A stretch of DNA of 64,000 bases from Chitinophaga sp. GbtcB8 (GCF_019091455.1 NZ_JAGXJN010000001.1:186001-250000), one strand, 5' to 3'; positions 9,084 through 19,598 are shown, counted from the first letter of the stretch. The notes: a model not told the origin generated them from the letters alone. Numbers and translations: made by a program.

Positions 9084-10695
9084 ACTGTTGTCCCAGCACT
9101 ACCACCTTTGTGCGGTAAGCTACTGCCTGGGTATCCTTATGGTACAGCACCAGGTAGTACAGGCCGGCCGGCAGCTCTTTCACCAGCACATCGCCTTCAT
9201 TCTGTATATCATACTGGCGCAGGATCTGGCCCCAGTTATTGATCAGCTGCATATGCAGTGCCTGGCGGATGCCGCGGATGCGTACTTTAAACTGCCCAAG
9301 GTTCGGGTTGGGATATACATCTATCTGGATCAGCGGCGGTACGGCCCTGATCACGGAGTACACTATCTGGCCATTTCGTCCTATCACTTTTATGCGGTAA
9401 TAGGTCCAGCCATCATAGCTGTTGTTATTATCCTGGTAAGTGTAATCCAAACGTTTATTGCTATAACCACCAGGGGCTTTGGTAGGTACCCTGCCAATGG
9501 TGGTAAAGGCGGTATCATCCTCAAAGCGGCGCTCTATTTCAAACACGTAGTTATTTACCTCCTGGCTGGTGCTCCATTCCAGGTGCACCTTATCCCAGGC
9601 TAAACGCCAGGCCTGAAAATCGATGATGGTAGCTGGCGGGCGCAGGGCGGTGAACAGTACGGTTTTGGAAAAATATTCGTTGGTGAGCAGGCCGTCAGTA
9701 AAGCTGCGCAGGTGCATGGTGGCCCCGCTCATAGGTACGGTAGTAAGCGTACCTGCCTGCGGCTGGTATTGCAGCGTGCTGAGCTTATCCCAGGCGGTTG
9801 CATTATAATGATTAATATAGCTGCTATCCCGGTACGTAGCATAAATAGGCATTTCCATGCTGTTCATGTGCTGCAGGATCACATCTGTAGGTGCGCTGCC
9901 GTTTTGCAGGTGGCCTATATTCCAGGTTTTGGTAATAAAGGTATCCTGCAGGGCAGTACCACCACTGGCGGCCGTATAAATGCTGTCGAACACGCGTACC
10001 TTAAACATATCTGCCGTGCCCTGGTATGCCAGCGCTGCCGGGGCATAGTTATTTACATCTGTACCTACAGGGAACACTACCCTGCCTGAAGTGCCCATCA
10101 AACCTTCCCGGTAAAGAAAACCGCCTACTGAACCGGTACCTGTTACCACAAAACGCTGATCACTGTAACCGGTAATGGTGCCGGGCGACTGGTGGCCTAC
10201 CACCAGGTTCCAGCCGTTCAGGAAAATGTGCCCGTTGCTGAAGCTAAGGGTACGGCGTACTTTCAGATCACTCAGATCATCCAGCAGCAAACCGGAGGGG
10301 TTATTAAGCTCTAAGTTAGGGAAGCTGGTACCTGTGCCGCTGGCTACGTTGTAGTTGCCAAACACGGTTTGCTGGCCCATATTGCCGTACAGGATATTGT
10401 TGGAGGAAAAGCGGAATATACCACCGGTACCACTATTACCGCCTGTTTCATCAGGCAGCGTAGCTGCGTTACCGTTGGTCCACTTCTTACCCAGGAAGTA
10501 TAATAAGGAATTAGGATTGGAGCCCAGGGAACCCTCCTGCTGCATGTTGCCGAAAACGGCTACAGGAGCATTGTTGCCGCCAAACATCCAGACCTGGCCG
10601 CCGGGGGGAATGTAGGTGCCCTGCTGGGCTAAGCCAAGGGTGGCTACACCAAGTAAGCATAAGGATAAAAGATATTTGAGCGCTTTTAGTTTCAC
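9082..10695 (-). CDS. T9SS type A sorting domain protein
   Basis: A secreted 537-residue protein. A Sec signal peptide (MKLKALKYLLSLCLLGVATLGLAQ, about 24 residues) is followed by a beta-rich Gly/Asn/Thr-rich region, a fibronectin-III-like stretch (about 350-455, with LEWSTSQEVNNYVFEIERR), and a C-terminal type A sorting domain starting at IDVYPNPNLGQF and ending in AGLYYLVLYHKD. The C-terminal domain is the known signal for export by the type IX system, with anchoring or release at the cell surface. It is 21 bases downstream of the tail-fibre-like gene 10717-12903 on the same strand, so probably co-transcribed. The ligand is unknown. Confidence 0.85.
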   Translation of the reverse strand: MKLKALKYLLSLCLLGVATLGLAQQGTYIPPGGQVWMFGGNNAPVAVFGNMQQEGSLGSNPNSLLYFLGKKWTNGNAATLPDETGGNSGTGGIFRFSSNNILYGNMGQQTVFGNYNVASGTGTSFPNLELNNPSGLLLDDLSDLKVRRTLSFSNGHIFLNGWNLVVGHQSPGTITGYSDQRFVVTGTGSVGGFLYREGLMGTSGRVVFPVGTDVNNYAPAALAYQGTADMFKVRVFDSIYTAASGGTALQDTFITKTWNIGHLQNGSAPTDVILQHMNSMEMPIYATYRDSSYINHYNATAWDKLSTLQYQPQAGTLTTVPMSGATMHLRSFTDGLLTNEYFSKTVLFTALRPPATIIDFQAWRLAWDKVHLEWSTSQEVNNYVFEIERRFEDDTAFTTIGRVPTKAPGGYSNKRLDYTYQDNNNSYDGWTYYRIKVIGRNGQIVYSVIRAVPPLIQIDVYPNPNLGQFKVRIRGIRQALHMQLINNWGQILRQYDIQNEGDVLVKELPAGLYYLVLYHKDTQAVAYRTKVVVLGQQ

Positions 10696-10716
10696 TATAA
10701 GATCTGTTCCCTGTGG

Positions 10717-12903
10717 TTAGAATTGAGCAAGGATATACCAGTTAGTGCCATCTGACTGGATTGTCCAGGATCTGTTTGCCGTTGCTGTAAAAGTCACCCC
10801 ATTACCTCCGTTAGCCGTTGCAAGGTTGCTACCATCCAATGTACCGGTGGTGGATTTAATATAAACAGTACCGGTTGCGGATACACGTTTTACAACATAG
10901 ATCCTGCCGGCACAGGTGCTGGCAGCAGGTATATTAATTGTTGCATTACCGGTACCTGTTTTTATAAAAGTGTAATCATCTGCCGTTAAAGTAGTATTAG
11001 TACCGGACCTTATTGGCATTGAAAGGCTGCCTCTCACATCTAAAGTACTTGCAGGCGTATTAGTGCCAATCCCCAGCTCTTTACTGCTATTATCCCAGTG
11101 CAGATTTGCATCATCCTGCCTTACTTCTGTAGTCGCATCGGTGGTTGCACCGGCAAAAATAAGCCCTCCATTTGTGAAGATGTTATCACCATGTGTAGTA
11201 ACCACCTTATACCAGGGATTACCTGCATTTGAAGTAAGCGGTGCGGTATTACCAGCCCATTCTTTTACAGCAAAGCCATTTTTATCAAAGTATAACTGCG
11301 TGGTAAAGGCGCCATTCTGGAAGGATAATACGCTGTATGCAAAAGCGGTGGTTCCTAAAGGCCCGTTCGTTACCACCCCTGTCATTGGATTCGGGTTGGA
11401 CCATATTTTCATGCGGTAGTTGGCATCCGGCGCATCTGCATTACTGATATCATTTGTAAGCAGCGTACCATAAGAAGCGCCGCCGGTAATATCCGGGGCC
11501 GGCAGCCATAAACTCCTGGTTGGATTCCATTTCAACACGTCGCCGGTACCTGGTACAGAATCCAGTATGTTGCGGTTCTGGAACTTGTTAGCATTCCAGA
11601 TGTTGCTTGTGTTATTTGCAGTTAAAGTACCGGTGGCAATTCCCAACGTTGTAGTGTTTATAGCCATGTTGGCAATATCTCCATTGGCATCGCGGCCTAA
11701 CAGGCTGGCGGGTGTACCTGCGCTACCGGTAAGGCGCATATCTCCCTGCACTTCCAGCTTACGTACAGGTACGGCATTGGTGCCTATGCCCACTTTGCCG
11801 CTCTGTAAACGCATCATTTCGGTGAAGGTAGTTGTTGCGTAGTTATAACTTTTGAACAGGATAGGCTCGTCTCCATCATCGCCAATAATAAATTCAAAAC
11901 CGCCATTGTTGGCAGTGCCGGTGGCGCCCATCTCAAAATAATCAGTACCGGCGGATGCGCCTTTGATGCGGAAGTTACCGTCCGCAGTGGTCCACATCTT
12001 GGGTTTATAGAAGCTAACGGCAGCGGGTACCTCAAACTGCAAAGCAGAGCGTACCCAGGTTACCTTTTCATCATTATCTGTGTAGTCCGGGTACGTTTCT
12101 GTTAAACCTAAGGTCTGGCGGCGGCCAAACTCCAGGTAAGGCTGGCTGTTGGAGCGCAGGCTCATCTTTTTATCGTCTGTGGTACCCAGGAAGTTGAGGG
12201 TCTGATCTACCCCGGCATTACCGGTGATCAGCCAGTTATTGGCCCCCGCGTTGGTGGTTACAATAACATCTCCATTGTTATTAATGGATAATACCTTGCT
12301 GTTATAAGCCTGCACAGTGGCAGTGCCCAGATCTTTTAAACGTAAACCGGAGGTGCCGGTAGCCGCTGTGGTGCCTGCTACTTCCAGCTTATTGTTAGGG
12401 GTATTGGTGCCAACGCCCAGGCGGCTGTTGGCAATATCCCAGAAAAAGTTTGTGTTGTTCTGCGCTACGTTAGTGCCATTCATAAACAGCACTGAACCGC
12501 TGGCCAGTGAGGGAAGCCCTAAAGTGCCGCCAATACTGCCATTGCCGCTAATAGAAAAACCGGCCGTTTGTGTACCGGCGCTCAGGTTTTGTATATAGTC
12601 ATTTAATCCTACACCGCTACCCAGCTTTTGCCAAATACCGTTTGCGCGTACCCGTAATGATTTGTCTGGTGTAAAGTAAATGATGGTTCCATCCAATGCG
12701 GTATTCAAAGGCGCAGAAAGCGTATCGGAGATACGTGTTAATAATAAGCCCTGTTTGGTACTTTCCAGCTCCAGCAATGCAGATTTCTGTATTACAGTGG
12801 GGGTGGTACCCAGCTTAAGCTGTTGCGCCTGCAAAGCAGTGCTGATGCAGAAACACAGGGTGGCCAATATAGATAGACGGATAGGTAGAACTATTTTCAT
12901 CAC
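10717..12903 (-). CDS. Secreted tail-fibre-like surface protein
   Basis: A 728-residue protein with a signal peptide (cleavage near STALQAQ) and an N-terminal block TPTVIQKSALLELESTKQGLLLTRISDT found in many Bacteroidota exported proteins. It has repeated phage-tail-fibre-like segments (RLGVGTNTPNNKLEVAG, KVGIGTNAVPVRKLEVQG and LGIGTNTPASTLDVRG) and a C-terminal GRIYVVKRVS...WTIQSDGTNWYI module. No catalytic motif is seen and there is no evident T9SS C-terminal domain, although the next gene has one. N- and C-terminal modules are shared with 12996-14639. I infer a structural or adhesive surface role. Confidence 0.75.
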   Translation of the reverse strand: MMKIVLPIRLSILATLCFCISTALQAQQLKLGTTPTVIQKSALLELESTKQGLLLTRISDTLSAPLNTALDGTIIYFTPDKSLRVRANGIWQKLGSGVGLNDYIQNLSAGTQTAGFSISGNGSIGGTLGLPSLASGSVLFMNGTNVAQNNTNFFWDIANSRLGVGTNTPNNKLEVAGTTAATGTSGLRLKDLGTATVQAYNSKVLSINNNGDVIVTTNAGANNWLITGNAGVDQTLNFLGTTDDKKMSLRSNSQPYLEFGRRQTLGLTETYPDYTDNDEKVTWVRSALQFEVPAAVSFYKPKMWTTADGNFRIKGASAGTDYFEMGATGTANNGGFEFIIGDDGDEPILFKSYNYATTTFTEMMRLQSGKVGIGTNAVPVRKLEVQGDMRLTGSAGTPASLLGRDANGDIANMAINTTTLGIATGTLTANNTSNIWNANKFQNRNILDSVPGTGDVLKWNPTRSLWLPAPDITGGASYGTLLTNDISNADAPDANYRMKIWSNPNPMTGVVTNGPLGTTAFAYSVLSFQNGAFTTQLYFDKNGFAVKEWAGNTAPLTSNAGNPWYKVVTTHGDNIFTNGGLIFAGATTDATTEVRQDDANLHWDNSSKELGIGTNTPASTLDVRGSLSMPIRSGTNTTLTADDYTFIKTGTGNATINIPAASTCAGRIYVVKRVSATGTVYIKSTTGTLDGSNLATANGGNGVTFTATANRSWTIQSDGTNWYILAQF

Positions 12904-12943
12904 AAACTCGCTTGCGTATGGTTAGGGAAGGCTACTTCATAAA

Positions 12944-12990
12944 AACGGGTTAACAGGAGTGGCTATACGCCGCTCCTGTTAACAAACCGT
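12944..12990 (-). terminator. Terminator after the first tail-fibre-like gene
   Basis: Arms 12949-12963 and 12969-12983 form a 15-base-pair stem (one T-G pair) with loop TATAC. Flanking ACGG and CCGT lengthen it. The minus strand then reads five T. It separates the 12996-14639 transcript from the two-gene operon downstream. Confidence 0.8.
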
Positions 12991-12995
12991 ATTTA

Positions 12996-14639
12996 TTATT
13001 TCTTAATGATGTACCAGTTGGTACCATCAGTTTGCAGTGTTACGTAAGTCCAGGCGTTGTAAATGGTGTAGTTGGTACCACCTTCAATCTGTGCGCCGGT
13101 AGGCGTGATAGTTACAGTGTTGTCGATGTTATCTGTACCGGTAGTTATTTTCTTAATGGTATAGATACGGCCTTTCATACCGGTAGGGTTGGGCAGGGTA
13201 ACGGTTACCGCTGCTGCAGGATTTACCAGTACGGTGTTATCTGTAGCTGTTACAGTATAGTTAGTAGTAACTGTGGTGATAGACATAGATACAGAACCTT
13301 CTACCTGGAAGGTAGAGTTAGGCCTTGTTGCAGCACCTACTACTACTGAATCGCGGAACTGTTTGCTGCCGGCAAAAGCCTGGTCAGGTTTACCATTGAT
13401 CACACCACGTGCAGTCAGTGACGCATCGGGAACGTTCAGGGTAATTACGTTAGCTACGCTGGTGCTATCTAAAGCAACATCAGTACCGGCAGTACCTGTT
13501 TTCAGGGAAATGCTGGGGCCTGTAAGGCTGTTCAGCTTCTGGATGGCGCCGTTGAAAGCAGCATCGTTCAGTGTTTTCTTTAATACCAGGCCGCTGGCAG
13601 TACGGATCAGCACATCATTTTCAGCAGTAGCAGCATCGGTAAGCGCGTTGGTGATGGTAAGCGCACCGCCTAAAGTAGTAGCACCGCCTAAGCCGGTAGT
13701 GCCGGTTACGTTTAAGTTGGCACCTGCCACTAAATTATCCTGGAAGGTTTTTGCACCTGCAAAGGTCTGTGCAGCAACTGATACAGCACCAGGATTGGTA
13801 GCATCAGCGGCATGCAGCACCAGGGAAGCCTGGGGACCTGTATTGTCTATGGTTAAACCACCGGCAACAGGTGTGGTAGAGAAAGTACCTATTACGATAG
13901 CTTTCTGTGCGTTGTTCAGCTTAGTCCAGTCAGCACTTGTTAAAAGACCTCTTGTTTTAGTACCATCCTGTGTAGGGATATCAAAAGTATGTGCGGTACC
14001 GGTAGATGTGATGGTGAAGTCGTTACCGGCAGAACCGGCCACCATTGTTTGCACATTACCTGTTAACCCATTCAGGCTGCTGATAGCGCCAGTGAAGGCG
14101 GAAGCAGAGATGGTACGGCGCATTACAGAACCACCGGCGCCTAATACCAGCACTTCCAGATCGCCAACAGCGCCTACAGTTACCTGTTTCAGCTGCACAT
14201 TACCGGCAGTGGTTACGCGGATAGCTTCTGTATTGTTTGCACGTACAGAAAGCTCCTGGGCATCGCTGGTACCAACATAGTTATTGGTTGGGTTGGTGCC
14301 TGCGTTACCGGTTAATCCCCAGTTACCTAAAGCTGATGATGAATTAGCCATCATTTCCCAGTGGCCGCCCTTTCTAACATACAGGCCAACGTTAGGCGCC
14401 AGGGCCAGGTAAATGATCATACCATCCGGGGGAGCCGGGGTAATTGCATTGATAGCCACGGTATCTGTAAGGCGGGGCAGTAACAGACCCTGCCGGTCAG
14501 ATTCCAGCTCTAACACTGCTGATTTCTGGATGTTAGTTGGATTGCTACCGACCTTTAACTGGGCCTGAACGGTAACAGAGAATAAGGCAAGGCAGCCTGC
14601 CAGGAGCAGCTTTGCTCCGATACGTAGAGATTTGTTCAT
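12996..14639 (-). CDS. Secreted repeat-containing surface protein, paralogue of 10717-12903
   Basis: A 547-residue protein with a signal peptide ending at TVQAQ and the block NPTNIQKSAVLELESDRQGLLLPRLTDT. The body has long Ala/Gly/Thr/Val-rich beta-type repeats. At least two copies of a module of about 70 residues occur (SLNGLTGNVQTMVAGSAGND... and KLNSLTGPSISLKTGTAGTD...). The C-terminal GRIYTIKKIT...VTLQTDGTNWYIIKK parallels the end of its neighbour. No enzyme motif and no sorting domain are visible. A large antisense frame (13273-14280) is only a shadow of this low-complexity coding sequence. Probably a cell-surface or extracellular fibre protein. Confidence 0.75.
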   Translation of the reverse strand: MNKSLRIGAKLLLAGCLALFSVTVQAQLKVGSNPTNIQKSAVLELESDRQGLLLPRLTDTVAINAITPAPPDGMIIYLALAPNVGLYVRKGGHWEMMANSSSALGNWGLTGNAGTNPTNNYVGTSDAQELSVRANNTEAIRVTTAGNVQLKQVTVGAVGDLEVLVLGAGGSVMRRTISASAFTGAISSLNGLTGNVQTMVAGSAGNDFTITSTGTAHTFDIPTQDGTKTRGLLTSADWTKLNNAQKAIVIGTFSTTPVAGGLTIDNTGPQASLVLHAADATNPGAVSVAAQTFAGAKTFQDNLVAGANLNVTGTTGLGGATTLGGALTITNALTDAATAENDVLIRTASGLVLKKTLNDAAFNGAIQKLNSLTGPSISLKTGTAGTDVALDSTSVANVITLNVPDASLTARGVINGKPDQAFAGSKQFRDSVVVGAATRPNSTFQVEGSVSMSITTVTTNYTVTATDNTVLVNPAAAVTVTLPNPTGMKGRIYTIKKITTGTDNIDNTVTITPTGAQIEGGTNYTIYNAWTYVTLQTDGTNWYIIKK

Positions 14640-15247
14640 GGTATAAGGATAGTTATCAAGTCAAATAATAGCTATGAGGCTTTACCTCATAGTGTTGTGG
14701 TTTATTAATCCAATAGAATTTGTCCGGTAAAACCGTAAAGTCTCACTAAGCACATTGCTGTACTTAAATATTGTCCACTGTTTGTACTACTCTCTCACTG
14801 ATTGTTGCAGCGGCGATGCTGCCAGCTGGTGATGTACTTCCTATTCAGGCCATTCCGTTAAATAGTTGTCACTGTTCACTACGATGGAAGGAAATACTGC
14901 CTTAAATGGATAAAGCATATGGCTAGATCAACTCATTATTTAAATAAGCAATAACTTTCATATGACAAAAATGAAATATTTAACTCGTGTATAAAATGGT
15001 ATTATGATGTCATTTTACTGAATATATTTAGTTAAGGGGTATATGTTTAGCCGCCAATTAACAAGCGCTTAACAATTGATAATGAGGATAAAAGGTCAGT
15101 TGTCCTGACTAGTTACCAACTTAATATGTTGATAATCATACTATCTCTTTTGCACAAAATCGTATAATTATATTATACCAATTTGAGTAGTGACATAACA
15201 TATATGTGTTATAACAAGGGTTAAAATTGCCTTTCGGAAAAGAAAAA
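14640..15247. other. AT-rich gene-free region
   Basis: About 600 AT-rich bases between the surface-protein gene and the clpC terminator, with no ORF of note and no RNA gene that I can recognise. It must hold the promoter of the 12996-14639 gene. Long intergenic stretches of this type are unusual in the rest of the window. Confidence 0.5.
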
Positions 15248-15276
15248 ATCCCGCCCAGCTTTACGCTGAGCGGGAT
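15243..15276 (-). terminator. Terminator of clpC
   Basis: The stem ATCCCGC/GCGGGAT extended by CAGC/GCTG (15248-15276, loop TTTAC) is followed on the minus strand by six T. It lies 32 bases beyond the clpC stop. Confidence 0.88.
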
Positions 15277-15307
15277 CTAAAATTATCCTGATAACTAATT
15301 TACTTAC

Positions 15308-17842
15308 TTAGGCTTCCGATTTTTCGGACTTGTTGCTTTTAGGCAGATTCTTGATCGTAAAGATCAGCTTCTGATTTTCCTTATCCAGGTCAGCTACCAG
15401 TATGTCCCCGTTATGGATGTTCATATTGAGGATCTCTTCTGCTAACGGATCTTCCAGGTATTTCTGGATGGCCCTGTGCAACGGCCTTGCGCCAAACTGT
15501 GCATCGTAACCCTTTTCTGCCAGGAAGCCTTTGGCCTCGTCGGTCAGCTCCAGGCTGAAGCCCAGGTTGTTCAGGCGTTTCAGCACACTCTTCATGGTGA
15601 TGTCTATGATCACATAGATATGCTCCTTGCTGAGTGAGTTAAAGATCACCACATCATCTATACGGTTCAGGAACTCGGGAGAGAAGGTCCGTTTCAGTGA
15701 TTTTTCGATCACGGATTTGGTGTTCTCTTCTTCATTCATCTGCCTTGTTCCGGTAGTGAAGCCCACGCCTGCACCAAAGTCTTTCAACTGGCGCACCCCG
15801 ATGTTGGAGGTCATGATTATGAGCGTGTTCTTGAAATCCACCTTGCGGCCCAGGCCATCGGTTAAGATACCGTCGTCCAATACCTGCAGCAGGATGTTAT
15901 AGATATCCGGGTGTGCTTTTTCAATTTCGTCCAGCAGGATCACGGAGTACGGTTTGCGGCGTACTTTCTCGGTCAGCTGTCCGCCTTCTTCATACCCTAC
16001 ATATCCCGGAGGCGCACCGATCAAGCGGCTTACGGAGAATTTCTCCATATACTCACTCATATCTATACGGATCAGTGAATCTTCAGAATCGAACATGTAA
16101 CGGGCCAGGGATTTAGCCAGCTCGGTTTTACCTACCCCGGTTGGTCCCAGGAAGATAAAGGTACCGATGGGCTTTTTAGGATCTTTCAACCCTACCCTGT
16201 TACGCTGAATGGCTTTGGTTACCTTGGCAATGGCTTCGTCCTGTCCTACTACCGCGCCTTTCAGGTCTTCACCCATGCGGCGGAGCTTTTCAGTTTCTGC
16301 CTGTACCATCCGTTTTACGGGAATGCCTGTCATCATGCTCACTACTTCTGCAATGGCTTCCTCATCAATCGGATAGCGTTTGTGCTTCACTTCTTCTTCC
16401 CAAACACCTTTGGCACGTTCCAGGTCTTCACCCAGCTTCTTTTCCGTATCGCGGAGGGCTGCTGCTTCTTCAAAGCGCTGGCTCTTCACGACCTTATTTT
16501 TCTCCTGCTTAATATCTTCGATCTGTTTTTCCAGGTCCAGGATATTCTGCGGTACGTTAATGTTCTTGAGGTGTACGCGGGCGCCTACTTCATCCAGCAC
16601 GTCTATGGCCTTATCGGGCAACAGGCGGTCTGTCATATAGCGGTCGCTCAGTTTTACGCATGCATCAATGGCATCTTCCGTGTAGGATACATTGTGATAC
16701 TCTTCATACCTGGGTTTGATATTGTTGAGGATCTGGATGGTTTCTTCCACGGTGGGAGGATCTACCATTACCTTCTGGAAACGGCGGTCCAAAGCACCAT
16801 CCTTTTCAATGTACATACGGTATTCATCCAGTGTGGATGCGCCAATGCACTGGAGCTCGCCACGGGCTAATGCCGGTTTAAAGATGTTGGAAGCATCCAG
16901 TGAGCCTGAAGCGCCACCTGCTCCTACGATTGTGTGGATCTCATCGATGAACAGGATCACATCGCGGTTCTTCTCCAATTCGTTCATGATGGCTTTCATC
17001 CTTTCCTCAAACTGGCCGCGGTATTTGGTACCGGCTACCAGCGCTGCAAGGTCCAGGCTTACCACGCGTTTGTCGAACAATACGCGGGATACCTTTCGCT
17101 GTACAATGCGTAAGGCTAAGCCTTCAACGATAGCGGTTTTACCCACTCCCGGCTCGCCTATCAGGATCGGATTATTCTTTTTGCGGCGGGAGAGTATCTG
17201 GGATACCCTTTCAATCTCCTGCTCGCGACCCACAATCGGATCTAAGCTGCCACTCTCGGCCAGCTTGGTAATGTCCCTGCCGAAATTATCCAAAACGGGT
17301 GTTTTGGATTTAGTATTAGCCTGCTTGCTTTTAGAAGCAAAACTTTTACGTTCATCTTCGAATTCTTCCTCTCCAGGATCGTCGAACTCGGCTTTAGGAT
17401 CTGCGGACTTAACAAAGCCCAATTCGTTTTTAAAAGTATCGTAGTCCACGTCAAACTGTTGTAAGATTTGTGTACAAACGTTTTCCTTATTCTTGAGAAT
17501 AGACAGCATCAGGTGTTCCGTTTCTACGGTAGGGCTTTTGAGGGCCTTTGCCTCGAGTACGGTAACCCGGATAACTTTTTCTGCCTGCCTTGTAAGCGGA
17601 AGACTATTGATATTGGCAATGTTCTTTCCTGTCTTGTCTTTTACGGCTAACTCCACCTCCTTGCGCAATTCATAGAGGTCCACGTTCAAAGCCTGCAGAA
17701 TTTTTACTGCGGTGCCTTCACCCTCGCGAATAATGCCTAGCAGCAGGTGTTCTGTGCCAATGAAATCATTTCCCAAGCGTAAAGCCTCCTCCCTGCTGAA
17801 CGAAATGATCTCCTTTACTTGCGGTGAAAAATTCTGGTCCAT
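15308..17842 (-). CDS. clpC: ATP-dependent Clp protease ATP-binding subunit ClpC
   Basis: A class I Hsp100 unfoldase of 844 residues that feeds substrates into ClpP. Domain order: two Clp_N repeats (about 1-145), AAA-1 with Walker [10 protein letters not shown] and Walker [11 protein letters not shown], a UVR-type middle domain ([20 protein letters not shown]), then AAA-2 with GPTGVGKTE and a C-terminal small domain. The tripeptide VGF in [10 protein letters not shown] sits where the ClpP-docking loop is expected. It is monocistronic, with its own terminator. No clpP or mcsA/B is nearby. Confidence 0.95.
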   Translation of the reverse strand: MDQNFSPQVKEIISFSREEALRLGNDFIGTEHLLLGIIREGEGTAVKILQALNVDLYELRKEVELAVKDKTGKNIANINSLPLTRQAEKVIRVTVLEAKALKSPTVETEHLMLSILKNKENVCTQILQQFDVDYDTFKNELGFVKSADPKAEFDDPGEEEFEDERKSFASKSKQANTKSKTPVLDNFGRDITKLAESGSLDPIVGREQEIERVSQILSRRKKNNPILIGEPGVGKTAIVEGLALRIVQRKVSRVLFDKRVVSLDLAALVAGTKYRGQFEERMKAIMNELEKNRDVILFIDEIHTIVGAGGASGSLDASNIFKPALARGELQCIGASTLDEYRMYIEKDGALDRRFQKVMVDPPTVEETIQILNNIKPRYEEYHNVSYTEDAIDACVKLSDRYMTDRLLPDKAIDVLDEVGARVHLKNINVPQNILDLEKQIEDIKQEKNKVVKSQRFEEAAALRDTEKKLGEDLERAKGVWEEEVKHKRYPIDEEAIAEVVSMMTGIPVKRMVQAETEKLRRMGEDLKGAVVGQDEAIAKVTKAIQRNRVGLKDPKKPIGTFIFLGPTGVGKTELAKSLARYMFDSEDSLIRIDMSEYMEKFSVSRLIGAPPGYVGYEEGGQLTEKVRRKPYSVILLDEIEKAHPDIYNILLQVLDDGILTDGLGRKVDFKNTLIIMTSNIGVRQLKDFGAGVGFTTGTRQMNEEENTKSVIEKSLKRTFSPEFLNRIDDVVIFNSLSKEHIYVIIDITMKSVLKRLNNLGFSLELTDEAKGFLAEKGYDAQFGARPLHRAIQKYLEDPLAEEILNMNIHNGDILVADLDKENQKLIFTIKNLPKSNKSEKSEA

Positions 17843-17944
17843 TGTGAGATTATTAAATTATTAAAACCCTTACGGGGGCTTGTTTATACAATATTAGCAA
17901 ATAATTTTGATTCTTTTCTTCTAACACGTTAATAGTATAAGATT

Positions 17945-17952
17945 TACTTTTG
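17945..17952 (+). promoter_or_regulatory. Possible -7 box upstream of the STAS gene
   Basis: TACTTTTG fits TAnnTTTG and lies 129 bases before the STAS start codon. No well-spaced -33 TTTG was found, so this is a weak call. Confidence 0.35.
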
Positions 17953-18081
17953 TGCTGAGTATGTTGGAAAGGCTGTGTTAATACTTACGGAGAAAGCGAT
18001 CTAAAAGTTGCCGGTCTCTTACAGAATTTTCGCAGAGGTTCCTTCAGTTACTACTAATGTACTAAACAAGTTCCAAGCATC

Positions 18082-18456
18082 ATGAAGTTCAAAATTGATA
18101 CCAAAGAAAAAATACTCATTGTACACCCTGAAATTCCCCGTTTGGATGTTAATTTGTCAGTTGAATTTGCAAGATCTATCACCGATCTGCCGGAGCTGAA
18201 AGACCGCAATCTTATACTGGATATGGCATTGGTACCTGAGATAGATGAAGCTGGACTGATGGCCATTTTAACAGTATACCAGCAGCAATATGACAGCAGG
18301 CAATCCTGCGCAATCACTGGTCTTAACAACACTTTAACAGGTATCTTACGCGAATCCTATGAAGACCTGAACATTACCCCTACCCTTGCTGAAGCGATTG
18401 ATATTGTAATGATGGAATCACTGGAAAGAGAGCTGATGGAAGGTGAAGAATGGTGA
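18082..18456 (+). CDS. STAS-domain protein (anti-sigma-factor-antagonist-like)
   Basis: A 124-residue cytoplasmic single-domain protein. It shows the alternating beta/alpha pattern of STAS domains with LILDMALVPEIDEAGLMAILTV in the position where SpoIIAA-type proteins carry the phosphorylatable Ser (D-S-S/A-G). Here the site reads DEAG, so the Ser is absent, which argues against regulation by a classical anti-sigma kinase. It precedes ribonuclease Z on the same strand with a 198-base gap. A partner-switching or structural role is inferred only from the fold. Confidence 0.75.
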   Translation: MKFKIDTKEKILIVHPEIPRLDVNLSVEFARSITDLPELKDRNLILDMALVPEIDEAGLMAILTVYQQQYDSRQSCAITGLNNTLTGILRESYEDLNITPTLAEAIDIVMMESLERELMEGEEW

Positions 18457-18654
18457 TCATAAAAGGCAGCAACAATGTGGTGAATGGTTAAAATGCAGTG
18501 GTAAAATAACATTAAATGACCATTACCGATGAGCCATCAACGATGCATGATGGTAACAAATGTGGATGGTTTGTGTGACTATGTAAAGCGTAAACTGCTA
18601 ACTAATTACTATTTTCGGCACAGCAAAAACAATTTACGCTTACGACTTTTTACT

Positions 18655-19563
18655 ATGTTTGCTGTTACCATTTTAGGCAATAACTCCGCGATACCCACTA
18701 CTGAAAGGCATCCCACCGCACAGGTAATAACCTGTAATGAACAATTGCTGTTAATTGACTGCGGAGAAGGCACCCAGGTACAGATGACCCGCTACAAGAT
18801 CCGGCGCAGCCGCGTTAAACACATTTTCATCAGCCACTTACACGGCGATCACTATTTTGGACTGATAGGCCTGTTAAACAGCTTAAGCCTTTTAGGCCGT
18901 ACGGAGCCCCTTACTGTTTACGCCACGCCGGAGCTGGAAGCCATTTTACAGCTACAGCTGGAATGCGCGGCCACCCAGCTGAAGTTTGACCTGCATTTTG
19001 TGCCGCTGCGCGCGGAAAACGCCGGCGTAATAGTGGATGAAAAGGACCTGGAAGTACGTTTTTTCCCTGTACGGCACCGCATACCCTGTTTTGGTTTTGT
19101 GATAGAACAGCGGCGCAAGAAAAGGAAGATCATACCGGAACAGGCACAAGCCTACGAAATACCAGCCGCTTATTACTCCCAGCTCCAGGAAGGCGCTGAT
19201 TATCAGCGAAAAGATGGCGTGCTGGTAAAAAACCATTGGGTAACCCTGCCCCCTGCCCCCAGTAAAAAGTATGTGTATTGCGCGGATACCATTTACGATG
19301 AGGAGCTTATCGCCCAGATGGAGCATGCCGACCTGGTGTACCATGAAACCACTTACCTGCATGGCCTGGCTGAAAGGGCTGCCGAACGCTACCACAGCAC
19401 CTCTGTGCAAGCCGCTACCCTGGCGGCGCGGGCAGGCGCCAAACGCTTGCTGATCGGTCATTTTTCTTCCAAGTATACAGAGCTGCAGCCTTTCCTGGAT
19501 GAGTGCCGGCCGGTGTTTGAAAATACGGAGCTATCAGTGGAAGGGGCTACTTTTCTCATCTAG
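18655..19563 (+). CDS. rnz: Ribonuclease Z
   Basis: A zinc-dependent endonuclease that trims the 3' end of tRNA precursors. From the ATG at 18655 the product has 302 residues, the usual size. I prefer this start because MFAVTILGNNSAIPT is the typical N-terminus, although the frame is open from 18529. The metallo-beta-lactamase motif FISHLHGDHYFG, the later metal ligand region YCADTIYDEE, HETTYL and GHFSSKY are all present. tRNA-Asp in this window lacks an encoded CCA, consistent with a need for this enzyme. Confidence 0.93.
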   Translation: MFAVTILGNNSAIPTTERHPTAQVITCNEQLLLIDCGEGTQVQMTRYKIRRSRVKHIFISHLHGDHYFGLIGLLNSLSLLGRTEPLTVYATPELEAILQLQLECAATQLKFDLHFVPLRAENAGVIVDEKDLEVRFFPVRHRIPCFGFVIEQRRKKRKIIPEQAQAYEIPAAYYSQLQEGADYQRKDGVLVKNHWVTLPPAPSKKYVYCADTIYDEELIAQMEHADLVYHETTYLHGLAERAAERYHSTSVQAATLAARAGAKRLLIGHFSSKYTELQPFLDECRPVFENTELSVEGATFLI

Positions 19564-19598
19564 TCCATGGTCGATGGTGAGTTAGTCCATGGTCGATG
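19561..19598. repeat. Tandem direct repeat TAGTCCATGGTCGATG
   Basis: Two exact 16-base copies (19561-19576 and 19583-19598) begin at the rnz stop codon, which is part of the first copy. A related GTCCATGGCCGATGG occurs after the rhomboid gene near 3103. The remainder of the 304-base gap up to dapA holds only the dapA terminator. Confidence 0.6.

Noticed and set aside
13273..14280. 335-codon plus-strand frame
   Set aside because: It is exactly antisense to the repeat-rich surface protein at 12996-14639 and reflects its Ala/Thr/Val-rich codon pattern.
16716..17444. 242-codon plus-strand frame
   Set aside because: Antisense to clpC, which is certain; Ser/Arg-rich translation typical of a shadow frame.
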